Assembly (NCBI GenBank): GCA_963575745.1
Contig: CAUYUJ010015499.1
Coordinates: forward strand, 112,958-157,957
DNA from: Prorocentrum cordatum
Lineage: Eukaryota; Sar; Dinophyceae; Prorocentrales; Prorocentraceae
Length of the DNA: 45,000 nucleotides
Direction of reading: 5' to 3'
The notes beneath the pieces are model-generated. The model was given only the letters and a program-made list of their open reading frames with translations. It was not told the origin of the DNA and did no database searches. This document shows, piece after piece, positions 1 to 14,720 of the stretch. Position 1 is the stretch's first letter, and the number at the start of each line of letters is the position of its first letter. The translations under genes were made by a program, and so were the position numbers.

Positions 1-129
1 CCGCAGGCGCGGGGCGGAGGAGGAGCATCTGTTCAGGAGGCGAAGAGGACGTAGGACGGGGGGGGAGGGGAAGGAAGAGGAGGGAGGAGGAGAGGGAACA
101 GGTCGAGGGGGAGGGAGGGAGTTGAGCGG

Positions 130-448
130 ATGAGGAGGGGCATGAGGTTGATGAGGGTTATGCTGATGGAGATGGTGCTCGTGGCTGTGGTGGTGGTGGT
201 GGTGGTGGTGACGACGGCGACGAGGAGGAGGAGGAGGAGGATGACGATGACGATGACGATGCCGATGACAATGAAGGCGGCGACGGCGACGGCAACGATG
301 ACGATGACGATGGCGATGACGATGATGATTCTGATGATGATGGTGACGATGATGATGCTGATGATGATGACAATGATGCTGATGCTGATGTTCATGATGA
401 TGCTGATGCTGCTGCTGCTGATGATGATGATGATTATGATGATGATGC

Positions 449-494
<46 letters not shown>

Positions 495-960
495 AATGCA
501 AACGACGAGGACGACGATGACGATGATGAGGAGGAGGAGGTGGAGGAGGAGGAGGAGGATGAGGAGGACGAGTAGCATGATGGTGATCGTGTTTGCAGTG
601 ATGGTGGAGAGGATGAGGGTCATGATGAGGGTTTGATGGTGATGATGATGCTGATGACGGTGATGATGATCATGATGATGAGGAGGAGGAGGAGGGGGAG
701 GATGATATTGAGGATGATGATGCTGCTACTGCTGATGATGATGATGATGAGGAGGAGGAGGAGGAGGAGGAGGAGGAGGGAGGAGGAGGATAATGGAAGA
801 GGAGGAGGGAGGGATGGAGAGAGAGGGAGGGAGGGAGGAAGGAGAAGGAAGAATGAGGGAGAAGGGAGGGAGGAAGGGAGGAGGAAGAGAAGGAGGGAGA
901 TAGAGGAGGGAGGGAGGGAGGGAGGAAGGGAGGGAGAATGGAGGAGGATGGTCAGGGGAA
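130..960 (+). repeat. GAT/GAG/GGA trinucleotide field
   Basis: GAT and GAC units dominate 190-720 with a pure GAT run near 465-495. GGA/GAGG units dominate 740-960. A run of about 18 C lies at 1000-1017. Long frames here (poly-Met, poly-Asp or poly-Ile) are array artefacts. Confidence 0.85.
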
Positions 961-1090
961 AAAAGCGCCTGATCAGGGGCTTTCCCCCTCGAGGGTCTGC
1001 CCCCCCCCCCCCCCCCCGACAGGATCAAGACCTCCCTGACATCCCGATCTCGCCTCGGCGGCGAGCCCGGGGGGGGGGAAGAGTTTGAAG

Positions 1091-1264
1091 GGGCGGGCCT
1101 TCGCAGGAGGCTCCGAAGCCCCCTGGCCTTCCGAGAAGGTGTAGGGGCCTATACCACGAAGACGCGGACGACTTCCCGGAAGGCGCGAGCGCTCCTGAGA
1201 AGCCCCGCCGCCTTCTGAGAAGGCCTTCTCATTCTCGCTTCCCCCCCCCCTCGCTCGCCGCCGA
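1091..1264 (+). repeat. Interspersed GC-rich repeat, family S (copy 1)
   Basis: This copy shares GAGGCTCCGAAGCCCCCTGG, CGAAGACGCGGACGACTTCC, GGAAGGCGCGAGCGCTCCTG, AAGCCCCGCCGCCTTCTGAG and the 3' end CCCTCGCTCGCCGCCGA with copies at 18031, 42971 and 44413. It has several CTTCTGAGAAG-type short palindromes and no coding potential shared among copies. Confidence 0.68.
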
Positions 1265-1273
1265 CAAGAGACG

Positions 1274-1347
1274 GGGGTCAGTGCAAACGGGGGTCAGTCA
1301 GAGCGCCAGATCTTGCAGGATCCTGCAGGGCCAGGGTTGCACTGACC
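1274..1347. repeat. Short inverted repeat with GCAGGATCCT units
   Basis: GGGTCAGTGCAA (1276-1287) and TTGCACTGACCC are perfect 12-bp inverted repeats. GCAGGATCCT occurs several times between 1315 and 1390. Function unknown. Confidence 0.6.
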
Positions 1348-1496
1348 CAGATTAGCGCGCAGGATCCTGCAGGATCTCGCAGGATCCTGTAGAGCCCGAC
1401 TGACCCGGGTCTGGATTGACCCGGGTCCTGATGGGCCACTTCTCCACCACCTCTGCCATAGGCAGGGCGAGGGAGAAGTGAGGACGGGGAGGTCCT

Positions 1497-1640
1497 CCTC
1501 CTCCTCCTCCTTCTTCTCCTTCTCCTTCTCCTTGTTCTCTTCCTCCTCCTCCTCCTCCGCCTCCTCATCCACCTCCTCCTCCTCCTCCTCCTCCTCTTCC
1601 TCCTCCTCCTCCTCCTCATCCTCCTCCCTCTCCTACCTAT
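1497..1640 (+). repeat. CTC/TTC array before the coiled-coil gene
   Basis: A pyrimidine-rich trinucleotide array ends about 75 bp before the SL-like relic. No other signal is visible between them. Confidence 0.8.
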
Positions 1641-1714
1641 AGTAGTGGTGGTGGAAGACCGGCCCATCCTGTCCGTCCCGCGCCCTTCTGGGCCTCCGTG
1701 GCTTCTGGGGATCG

Positions 1715-1736
1715 TCCGTAGCCGCTTTGGTTCAAG
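1715..1736 (+). promoter_or_regulatory. Relict dinoflagellate spliced-leader sequence upstream of the coiled-coil gene
   Basis: The stretch reads T-CCGTAGCC-GC-TTTGG-T-TCAAG. It matches the conserved 22-nt dinoflagellate spliced leader (D-CCGTAGCC-AT-TTTGG-C-TCAAG) at all but three positions and ends in the same AG. It lies 66 nt before the start codon at 1803. In dinoflagellates such genomic relics are known to mark genes that passed through an SL-capped mRNA, were reverse transcribed and re-inserted. The terminal AG could also serve as the present trans-splice acceptor. The match is seen directly; the retroposition history is inference. Confidence 0.72.
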
Positions 1737-1802
1737 CCTCTGGTCTAAGGTCGAGCTGAGTCCACGGGGCAACCGCTCCCACCGCTCAGGCCGCTCAGTG
1801 CA

Positions 1803-6855
<5,053 letters not shown>

Positions 6856-7189
6856 GGAGGGGATCCACTGTCTGTGGAGTGCTTCTGTGGAACGGTACGC
6901 TTGCTCGAAACATGTACTTATCCATCAATCTACCCTATGATGACATGGTGATTTGTGATAAGATTGATCGTCATGTGGGTCTGTTGGCTGGTTTGATGCT
7001 GGGCGTGTTGGGTGCCAGCGGCCCATCCTATGGGTGCTGTTGGCTGTGTTGGTAGTGCTTGTGTCGGGTGGCTGCTCGCGATTGGTTGTGCTGCCATCGT
7101 GTGTTTATTGTGCTGGGTTCTGCTGTCGACATGGTCGGTCTCTGTCGCTACTAGTACTACTGCTGGTGCTGGGCCGCTGGTGGTACTCC
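6856..7189. other. 3' flank of the coiled-coil gene
   Basis: Unique sequence without a recognisable gene or repeat. No poly(A)-like relic of retroposition is visible after the stop codon. Confidence 0.5.
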
Positions 7190-7890
7190 GTCTCCTCCTC
7201 CTCCTCCTCCTCCTCCTCCTCTTCCTCGAACCTCGAACCTCCACTCCTGCTGCTGCTGCTGCTTCTCCTCCTCCTCCTCCTCCTTCTCCTCCTCCTCCTC
7301 CCTTCGTCCTCCTCCTCCCCCTCCCCCTCCCACCTCTACTCTTCTCCTCTTCTTTTTCCTCCTCCTCCTCCTCATCCTCCTCGTCGAGCCTCGAAATTCC
7401 TCTTCCTCGTCCCCTCTTCCTGCTGCTGCTCGACCCCCTCGAGCCTCGAGCCTCGAAGCTCCTCCCCGCTCCTCCTGCTTCCCCTTGCACCTCAGACCTC
7501 CTCGACATTCCCCGAGACCCTCGGCCGCCGCGCGCGAGGCAGCTGCCAGCGACGGCGCACCCGAGGCACGCCGGGGCGCCCCGCCAGTCCTCGCCAGCTT
7601 CGCCCGTCGGCGCCCGGCCCGGCGCTCGGCGAGCTCGCGCGACGTCGTTGTCGTGGTCGTCGTGGTGGCGGCGGTCGTCGTCGTGATCGTCGTGGTCGCC
7701 GTGGTGGTGGTGGTGGTGGTCGTCGTCGTGGTGGTCGTGGTCGTTGTCGTCGTGGTCGTCGTGGTGTCGGTGGTCTTCGCGGTGGTCGTGGTCGTAGTGG
7801 TGCTGCTCGTTGGTGTCGCGGTCGCGGTCGTGGTGGTGGTGGTGGTCGTCGTCGTCGTCGTGGTTCCCGTAGTCGTGTCCTTTCCTTTTT
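7190..7890 (+). repeat. CTC array, GC-rich spacer and GTCGTG array
   Basis: CTC units at 7190-7400, a GC-rich unique spacer with repeated CTCGAGCCTCGA (7430-7640), then a GTGGTC/GTCGTC hexamer array (7640-7865). I find no supported gene. Confidence 0.75.
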
Positions 7891-8400
7891 TTTCATTTCG
7901 AGAGGGGAGGGGGAGGATGAGGGGTCGGGGTTGTGGTCGTTGTCTTGGTAGTTGTCGTCGTGATCGCCGTTGTCGTGTACGTTCGTCATCCCCATCCCAG
8001 GAAGGGTGTGCAAAGGGGAAGGATGAGGGCGGGGAGGGTGGATGATGGCGAGTGATGATGAGGAGAAGGGGTAGCACGTTCAAAACTAATAGTGAGGACG
8101 CGTGGGTGTCTTCAGGGTACCCTTGCGTCCTTGCCTCCGCGGCCTGTTCTCCGCGGTTTTCGCTGGCCAGCCCTCCAGGGTGTTGGTAGCCCGTCGCCCA
8201 AAAAGTGCCAACTTCGGCGCCCAAGGCCCTTGCGTCCTTACCGCCCGTCCTGACTATCTACCCCGATCGTAGGATAAGGTTGCGGAGGAGGACAAGGCAG
8301 CACGCAAGCAATCACATAACCCTGCAATAAAGTACGCGCGAAGGAAAGCCAGCAAACAGACCAGAAGTCAAACAAGCAAGGCGCCCAGGGGCAAGCTCGA
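7890..8400. other. Unassigned intergenic sequence
   Basis: Unique sequence with a doubled phrase CCCTTGCGTCCTT (near 8122 and 8228). Nothing else recognised. Confidence 0.45.
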
Positions 8401-8576
8401 CTACACGTAAGAGTGACCCTTCGCCGGAGTGACCTTTGCTGCGGGCCCATTGGGGTTCCCAATCGCCGAACGCGAGGCGGCAGTGGCGTCTTGCGCGCTT
8501 GCAATTGCCCCCCCCGCGGCCCCCAAAAAGCCGCGCACCAAAGGTCACTCTTATCCAGGTTCACTCTTACGCGTAG
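8401..8576. mobile_element. MITE-like inverted-repeat element
   Basis: CTACACGTAAGAGTGACC (8401-) and the inverse of its right end, CTACGCGTAAGAGTGAACC, differ at two positions. A second mirrored block, GAGTGACCTTTG, follows inside each arm. The total is 176 bp, noncoding. No target duplication was identified. Confidence 0.72.
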
Positions 8577-9470
8577 CCGACAAGCCGACTTGCGTACCCG
8601 TATGATCGCGGCATGGTGGCGGTCATATAGAGCCTATACAGCAGGCAACCCGTGGGCACACCCAGCAGTATTGACCCCATTCCTCAATGTTCTGTTTCCG
8701 TCTATTTTAATCACCTGATCCCCCCAATGCGTCAGAGTTCGTGGGTCTCCTGCGCGTTCGTCGGCTGTCAGGCCACCGCACGGGGGGGCACTGTCAGGTC
8801 GCGACGGCGAATTCCGGAACATCGCGCCGAATTTTCGGTTGCTCTGTTGCCACACACTGTCGACGCTTCGCGTATCCCCGCCAGATAGGTTCTGATCGCG
8901 CGCTCGGTATCGCGCCTTTGCTTGCTTGTCGCTGTATTATTTGTAGGGACCGCGCCCTGGACTTACCGACCCGCCGCCTGCGCCTTCGCTTGCGGCCGCG
9001 ACCAAAAAAGTATCCCCACCAGCCTCTCGGGGCGCTTCAAATTCTTCCTGTTCGACAAGTCAGCGGCTGGGTCCTCGTGCTCTTCGCCTTCGACACGCTC
9101 GTCGGTAGCTGCTCGCAGGCTGGGTGGTACCGTACCTCCTTCTACCTGCTGCCGCTTGCATTGTTTCTGACTTCGCTAGGGCGCGGCCCGCTCTAGCACG
9201 CTCGGCGTTCGACTCGTTTCGCGCGCCCCCGGTCCAAAAAACGCATCCCCACCAGCCCATCCAGAAACGATGCCCAGGGGAGTAGAAGTGATCAGGGACG
9301 CGGGGGAGCTCGCAGAAGAACAAAGGGCGGGGGAAACCGTCAGATACCCCAAACGGAGGAGGAGGAGAAGGAAAAGGGCAGCGCCCCCAGAGACGCTGCC
9401 CAGACGACTTGCCCTGATCAAGGACGTAAGGGCGTATGCAGAGAAAACAAGTGGCTGGATAAACCGTTGC
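8577..9470. other. Unassigned intergenic sequence
   Basis: A phrase CCAAAAAA(G/C)...CATCCCCACCAGCC type occurs near 9000 and 9233. Short open frames on both strands look like chance in GC-rich DNA; no family recognised. Confidence 0.4.
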
Positions 9471-9839
9471 GGATGAATCGGACAAGGACAAGGAGGAATT
9501 GGATGATGACGAGTAGGAGGAGGATGGCGAGGAGGGAGGAGGATCATTTGGACAAGGAGGAGGAGGAGGAAGAGGAGGAGGAGGAGGAGGAAGAGGAGGA
9601 GGAGGTGGAAGTGGGGGAGGGGGAGCGAGGGAGGGAGGAGGAGGAAGAGTAGGCGGAAACGGAGGAGGAGGAAAAGGAGGGGGAGGTGGAGGAAAAAGGC
9701 GAACAGAAGAGCCAGAAGCCTCTTGAATGCCTCTAGGAGTCTCCTCGGATGTTTCTGGGAAGCTTATAGGATGCCTTTTGAAAAGTCTGGGGAAGCTCTT
9801 TGCGGGCCCAGGGCCGTTTTTGATTGTCTAGGGTACCTT

Positions 9840-10410
9840 GGGGATCATCTTGAGGCCTCTTGGGGGTCTCTTGGGAGCCTCTTGGAGGCCTCTTGGAGCC
9901 GTCTGGGCGCCTCTTGGGGCCCTCTTGGGGCGCTCTTGGGAGCTGTAGGGGCGCTCTTCGGACCATCTTGGAGGCCATCGATCAAACAAGAGGGGAGCTC
10001 CAATTAGCGCCCCCCCTCGGGAGCCCCAACAATCGCCTCTTGGGGCGCTCTTGGGGCGCCCTTGTAGCGCTCTTGGGCGCTCGTGGGGTCGTCTTGGGGC
10101 TCTCTTAGGCCTCTCTTGGAGCCCTGTTGGCCCATCTTGGAGCCATCTTGAAGCCTCAGATACCCATCAGAAGCAAAAAGGCGAGAACGCAAAACACATG
10201 GATTCCCCTAGGTTTTGGAAGGATTTTGGCCTCTTCGGGGCTTCCTTGGGGAGCTCTTTGGCCACTTGGAGCCGTCTTGGAACTTGATTGGGGCATCTTG
10301 AAGCATGTTGGAAGCCATCTTGAGGCATCTTGCGCTATCTTGATCCATCTTGGAGGCCATCTTGGGCTCTCTGAGGCCCTCTTGGAGCCGTCTTGGGCCA
10401 TGTTGGACGC
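9840..10410 (+). repeat. Degenerate repeat with about 15-bp period (TCTTGGGGCGC type)
   Basis: Phrases such as CTCTTGGGGCGCTCTTGG, CATCTTGGAGCCATCTTG and CCTCTTGGAGCCGTCTGG recur about every 15 bases. The block at 5285-5575 inside intron 3 of the coiled-coil gene is the same kind (GGGCCGTC, TTGGGG, GTCCTGGG). Confidence 0.7.
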
Positions 10411-11079
10411 CCCGACCGCTCGCGAACTCCCCCGTCCAGGTCCAGGGGAGGGGGTAGGGGGAGGGGTGCACCCCTCCCCGAAGAGGAAGAAGTGGGGTGG
10501 AAGAGATAACGCCCTAGACCACCTACGCCCAGAGGGCTGGTGGGATTTAAGGATGTTTGTCACCACGAACATGGGAGGTAACTACGGAAAAAAGGAGGGC
10601 ACCTGGAACTTCGTAGTTATAAGTTTTTAGTGTGTAGATGTCTTGGGCATGAGTATTCATAAGGGCGTGTTTCGGCCACAATCGGGAGTCGCTTGCTTCA
10701 AGCAGTAGCTTGCAACATATGGAGTGGCATTGGCAATGTGTGGGGGGCCACTTGCCCGTGCAGGGCGACGCTCGTCGATTGGCATGGCGAGAAGGCCATG
10801 GTATGGCGTTTGGGTTTCCTCCATCCTTCCCATACCTCCGACGACCTGATCTTTCCGAGTCGCCGGCTCCTGGGCCCCTCGTGTCCTTCCACTGGGCCAG
10901 CCTGATTTCTCTTGCTGTGGTCCCTTGTGCCTCGAACGCGGCCCGCGAGAGGCAGAACACGACGGATTAATTTCGGCGCGACTTTTTTGCTTGAACAGCG
11001 AATGCTGTGAGGAAGCCGACAGGATGTGGTTATCGTTTTTTGGGGGGCGGGGGGGGTTTTGCCGATGGTGTGGCGTCCA
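10411..11079. other. Unassigned intergenic sequence with a small palindrome
   Basis: GGGGAGGGGTG|CACCCCTCCCC at 10458-10479 is a perfect 22-bp palindrome. The remainder shows no gene I can support. Confidence 0.45.
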
Positions 11080-12260
11080 GGTGCCGTGCCGTGCCCGCGT
11101 GCCAGGCCGTGCGGTGCCGTGCTGCGCTCCTGGGCTGCGGAACAAGACTGTGCCTCTCGCGTGCCGTGCCGTGCCGAGCCGAGCCGTGCCGAGCCGTGCC
11201 GGTGCCGAGCCGAGCCGAGCCCTGCCGCGCCTGGCCTCGAAGCCGCCGAGAGGCCGCCCGCCGGGCCGTGCCGGTGCCGTGCCCGAGCCGTGCCGGGCCG
11301 CCCGCCGTGCCGGGCCCGCGCGCCGCGTGCCGCGCCCCGCGGCGCGCCGTGCGCCGGGGCGCGCCGTGCTCCGCTGCTGTGGGATTGCAGGAGTTTTTTT
11401 TTTTTTTTTTCAGGGTCCGGCGGTGGCCCGGATTGTCGGGCTTGCCCCCCCCCTTCTCCCCCGGATAGCCCAGCCTTGCCCGTTGTGCAAGTCCGGGGTG
11501 TGGGGGGGGCGCCGGCATATGCAGGGCTGCCCACAGCGCGAAGGTTGGGTTATCGGCCGGCCCCCCTCCCCTCCCCCCCGGATAACCCGGGTGATCGCCG
11601 ATTCAAAAAAACCGGTCTCCAGGGCGCATGGACAAAAGAGACGCCTCTTTTCTCCCTGTCGTCCTCTACCTACGGATCGCACAGTAGGTTTGGCTCTTTG
11701 GTTGTCCGTTCGCACGCTGTGGTAGGAATTGCAGGGACGTGCCGCCCGCCGTGCCATGCCGTGGCGTGGCGTGCCGTGCCGTGCCCGCGTGCCGTGCCAT
11801 GCCGTGCTCCTGTGCTGGAAGTGCAGAGTTTGTCGTGCCCGCGCCGCGCCCTGCCGCGGTGCCGTGGCGCGGGCCGTGGCGTGCCGTGCCGTGCCGCGGC
11901 GTGCGGCGGCGTTCGAAGCTCTGGCAGAGAGGTGCCGCGCGCCTTGCTCTCGCCGTGCCTTTCCGTGCTTGCCGTGCCGTGCAGGTGCTTGGCTTCACAG
12001 TGCGAAGAAAATTTGGCCTGTGCCGTGCCGTGCCGGTGCTTGTGCTGTAAAGCGCGAACAGTGTCGGAGTGGCAAGAACAGTGCCGTGCCGTGCCCTGTG
12101 CCGTGCTAGGCTTTCAGGGTGCACGGCAAGCTGCCGTGCTGTTCAGTGCTTATTGCTTCACACCGGAAACATTTGCCGTGCCGTGCTTGCTTTTCAACAT
12201 GCGAAACAGTTGCCGTGGCGTGCCGTGCCTGGTCCAAGATGCAGTGCCGTGTCGTGCCGA
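11080..12260 (+). repeat. GTGCC/GAGCC pentamer-rich block
   Basis: Runs of GCCGTGCCGTGCC and GCCGAGCCGAGCC dominate 11080-11370 and 11740-12250. They are separated by a poly-T stretch (11394-11410) and two related C-rich/GGATAACC phrases. The period is 5 bp, so every frame stays open in places; I see no gene. Confidence 0.75.
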
Positions 12261-13536
12261 CCATGTGTCTTATCGTATGACATGGATTTAGGGTCTCTGT
12301 GTTGGCGTATCTTGTTTTATCCACTTGCGCTGCCACGCGAATCCCTCACCGCACTCGGGCGGGCGCCCGGGGGATGGGGGACTTGGGGGTGCGGGGGGGC
12401 ACCCGTGGGGGTAGGCTCGCATCGCCGATGCCGACTCCGTTGCGGGCAGCAAAATCAGAAGGATTTTTTCCCAACAGTGAGCCCATGCTGGGCTCATTGC
12501 GTCGGGGGGCCTCCATGGGGAGACTAAGGGCCTGAACACACACCAACCGCTGCCAGCGCCGAGGCGGAGCCTGCGAGTGGCCAAACGTCAAGGGGGGAAC
12601 AAGAGCACCCCGACCCCGATACTTGGCGTTCACTAAACGGCCTCGGGCGTTTGCTAAACAGCTCTTCCTTGTTCCACTCCTTCCTTGGGTGCCTTTACTA
12701 CATGGCTTGGCTTGTCGGGGTGCTTATCGCGACGGTGGATGTTTCGCTCCCTAAAAAAGTCTTCGGCGTCACCCCAACATACTTATACTATATTTGCGTC
12801 GCCCCCCCAGGGGCGACGCGCGTACCGAGAAATCTTCTAGTATATGCGTCGTGGTGGGCGCTTTCTGGCCACACCGCTCGGGAAACGATATACTACAAGA
12901 CGGGTATACTATATGTTCGGGTCGGACGCGCGTCTCCAAGGCGGACATATAGTACTAGTCTGTCTCTGTGCCTCGCAAGTCTGGACCCTTCCTCCCGCCT
13001 CCCCCCCAGAACTCCAACGCCGTGCTTCCTTCGCAACGTGGGCACCCCGAGGTCTGGGCCGCCTCCCTGGGACCGGCCTCTCCAGGGCTGTTCGCGGTTC
13101 GGTCGTTCGGTGGCGTCGCAGTCGGTGGCGTTCGGCCGGTCCGGTCCGGTCAATTATCGTGTCGTCGCCGCGTCGCTGCGCCCGTTCACGCTGCTTTCGG
13201 CCTGCCCGTTTCGGTCGGTGTCGGTTCCGCTGCCCGTTCGATCGGTTTCCGGTTTTGCTGTCGCCGTGCACGGCGTTGTTTTCATCACGTGCCGTTTTTG
13301 ACGGTCCTGGGGTCCGGCAAGGGCGCCAGGAGGCCGACAAATTTCCTGACCCCCCCGTCGTTGTTTTTGTCTCGGTCATGCGCAGGGGGGGAAAGGCTTC
13401 TTAGAAGCACCCCTGCTTCTTAGAAGGCGCGGGCCTCATCTACAGTTGTAGGGCCGCCGTCTTCTGGAAAGCAGCCTCCTTTTATGAAGTCTTCCCCCCT
13501 CCCCTATCCCTTTGTTGTGCGCGCCGCCAAATGTCG
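12261..13536. other. Unassigned intergenic sequence with hairpins
   Basis: GCGTCGCCCC/GGGGCGACGC (12807-12830) forms a hairpin. TATACTA phrases recur at 12787, 12889 and 12907. A partial family R block is near 13,300-13,370. No gene supported. Confidence 0.45.
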
Positions 13537-13689
13537 GTATCGTTTAACCGATCCCCATCCCCATCCCCATCCCCTTCGAGACCCCCACCAAATTACCACC
13601 CAATTGGGGATACACCTTTCGAAACACGGGTTAATCGGCCAGTGGGTCCCAGGCCACGCCGCTGGGGATGGGGATCGGTTAAACGATAC
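13537..13689. mobile_element. Inverted-repeat element with perfect 26-bp ends
   Basis: The first 26 bases (GTATCGTTTAACCGATCC then CCATCCCC, 13537-13562) are exactly the inverse of the last 26 (13664-13689). A (CCCCAT) run follows the left arm. The 101-bp interior is unique and noncoding. Confidence 0.78.
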
Positions 13690-13817
13690 TCAACATGTTC
13701 ACGACGCGAAAGAGGTCAGGGGAGGTGTTGGCCCTTCCTCCCTCTCCCCTCGTTCTGGGTCGAGCCTCGAGCGACAAGAGACCTTAAAAAAGGAGAGGAA
13801 CAAATATGGTGTGTTAC

Positions 13818-13866
13818 ATTTTTTCGTCCAAAATCCGCCTGTAGGGGGACATGCCCGACCTAAGGC
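13818..13866. mobile_element. Solitary right end of a TIR family X element
   Basis: TTTTTTCGTCCAAAATCCGC followed by CTGTAGGGGGACATGCCCGA matches the right end of the other family X copies, including the TCGTCCAAAATC phrase. No left partner is recognisable in the preceding 150 bp, so this is a truncated copy. Confidence 0.6.
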
Positions 13867-14000
13867 TACGCGTTCCCCCCCCCCCCCCGATGGGGCTCTT
13901 CGGGCCACACTGCCGACGGTGCTGCATCGAGCGACCAGCGCCGACGGGACTGGAGGCGGAGCGGAGGCCTGCAGCCGCTTCTTGAGGGGTGTCTCGGAGT

Positions 14001-14190
14001 CCTAGAGGTTGACACCAACACCAAGATCGGCGGTGTGCCTCCACCGAGGGAAGACGATCCCGATCTCGGTGACGGTGGTAACATTCTGGCTTCCAAGGTG
14101 ACCGAACTATTGCCACCAACACCGAAATCTGAGATCATCATCTCCCTGTGGAGGCAAACCCCTGTGCTGGTGTTGGTGCCAATTTCCAGG
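14001..14190. mobile_element. Inverted-repeat element
   Basis: CCTAGAGGTTGACACCAACA at the left corresponds to CCTGGAAATTGGCACCAACA, the inverse of the right end. Further in, GTGCCTCCACCGAGGGAA matches TTGCCTCCACAGGGAGA. The arms are roughly 50 bp with several mismatches, and there is no coding content. Confidence 0.68.
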
Positions 14191-14349
14191 CCTCCAAGTG
14201 TCACAAGGAGGGGCCTCGATCCCCCCCCGCTCCTCGCCTCTCCTCCTTCCCCCCCCCGCCGCCGCCCCTGGCCACCCCGCCCTCGAGCTTTCTCGGCCCC
14301 GGCAGCCCCATCCATCCGGGAGCCGCGGCGGGCGCACCACCCCCTCTCG

Positions 14350-14554
14350 AAGAAGAAGCAAAAGCGGCATAAACAGGAACTTATGTGGCGCTCCGCGCGG
14401 GTTTCTTGGATCCGCGCTTGGGCCCCCCTGGCGGCGCCTGCCTCCGGCACCGCACCTGGCGCGCTCCGCGCGCCAGGGAGGGGGGCCCGGCGCGGATCCA
14501 AGAAATCCGCGCGGAGCGCCAAAAGTTTGTGCTTAGGCCGTTTTTTCTTCTTCT
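14350..14554 (+). mobile_element. Family A palindromic element, stand-alone copy
   Basis: The copy starts AAGAAGAAGCAAAAGCGGCA and ends with the inverse type GGCCGTTTTTTCTTCTTCT. Inside, GGCGCTCCGCGCGG...TTCTTGGATCCGCGC is mirrored by GCGCGGATCCAAGAAATCC and GCGCGGAGCGCC around a GGCGCC-rich centre. The resemblance to introns 1 and 2 of the coiled-coil gene is clear. It lies about 170 bp before the start codon proposed at 14,721. Confidence 0.75.
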
Positions 14555-14720
14555 ACTCTCCCCTGCGCCTCGCCGCGGCCCCGCCGCGCGCGGCAAGAGC
14601 AGCCGCCCGCCCCGCCGCCGCGCGCCTCGCCGCGCGAGGCGCTCGCCGCGGCCCGCGGAGGCTCCTGGAGGCCGAGGCCTCCGAGTGCCGCCGCGCGCGC
14701 GCGCAGCGCTCGAGCCTGCC

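Noticed and set aside
130-636. Poly-Met/Asp/Arg frames at the left end
   Set aside because: Products of GAT/GAG trinucleotide arrays with no unique sequence.
8922-9170. 82-residue frame with natural-looking composition
   Set aside because: No homologue recognised, no splice or SL context, overlapping open frames on both strands.
13555-13575. Telomere-like CCCCAT run
   Set aside because: Only about four units and located inside an inverted-repeat element; dinoflagellate telomeres are expected to be TTTAGGG.
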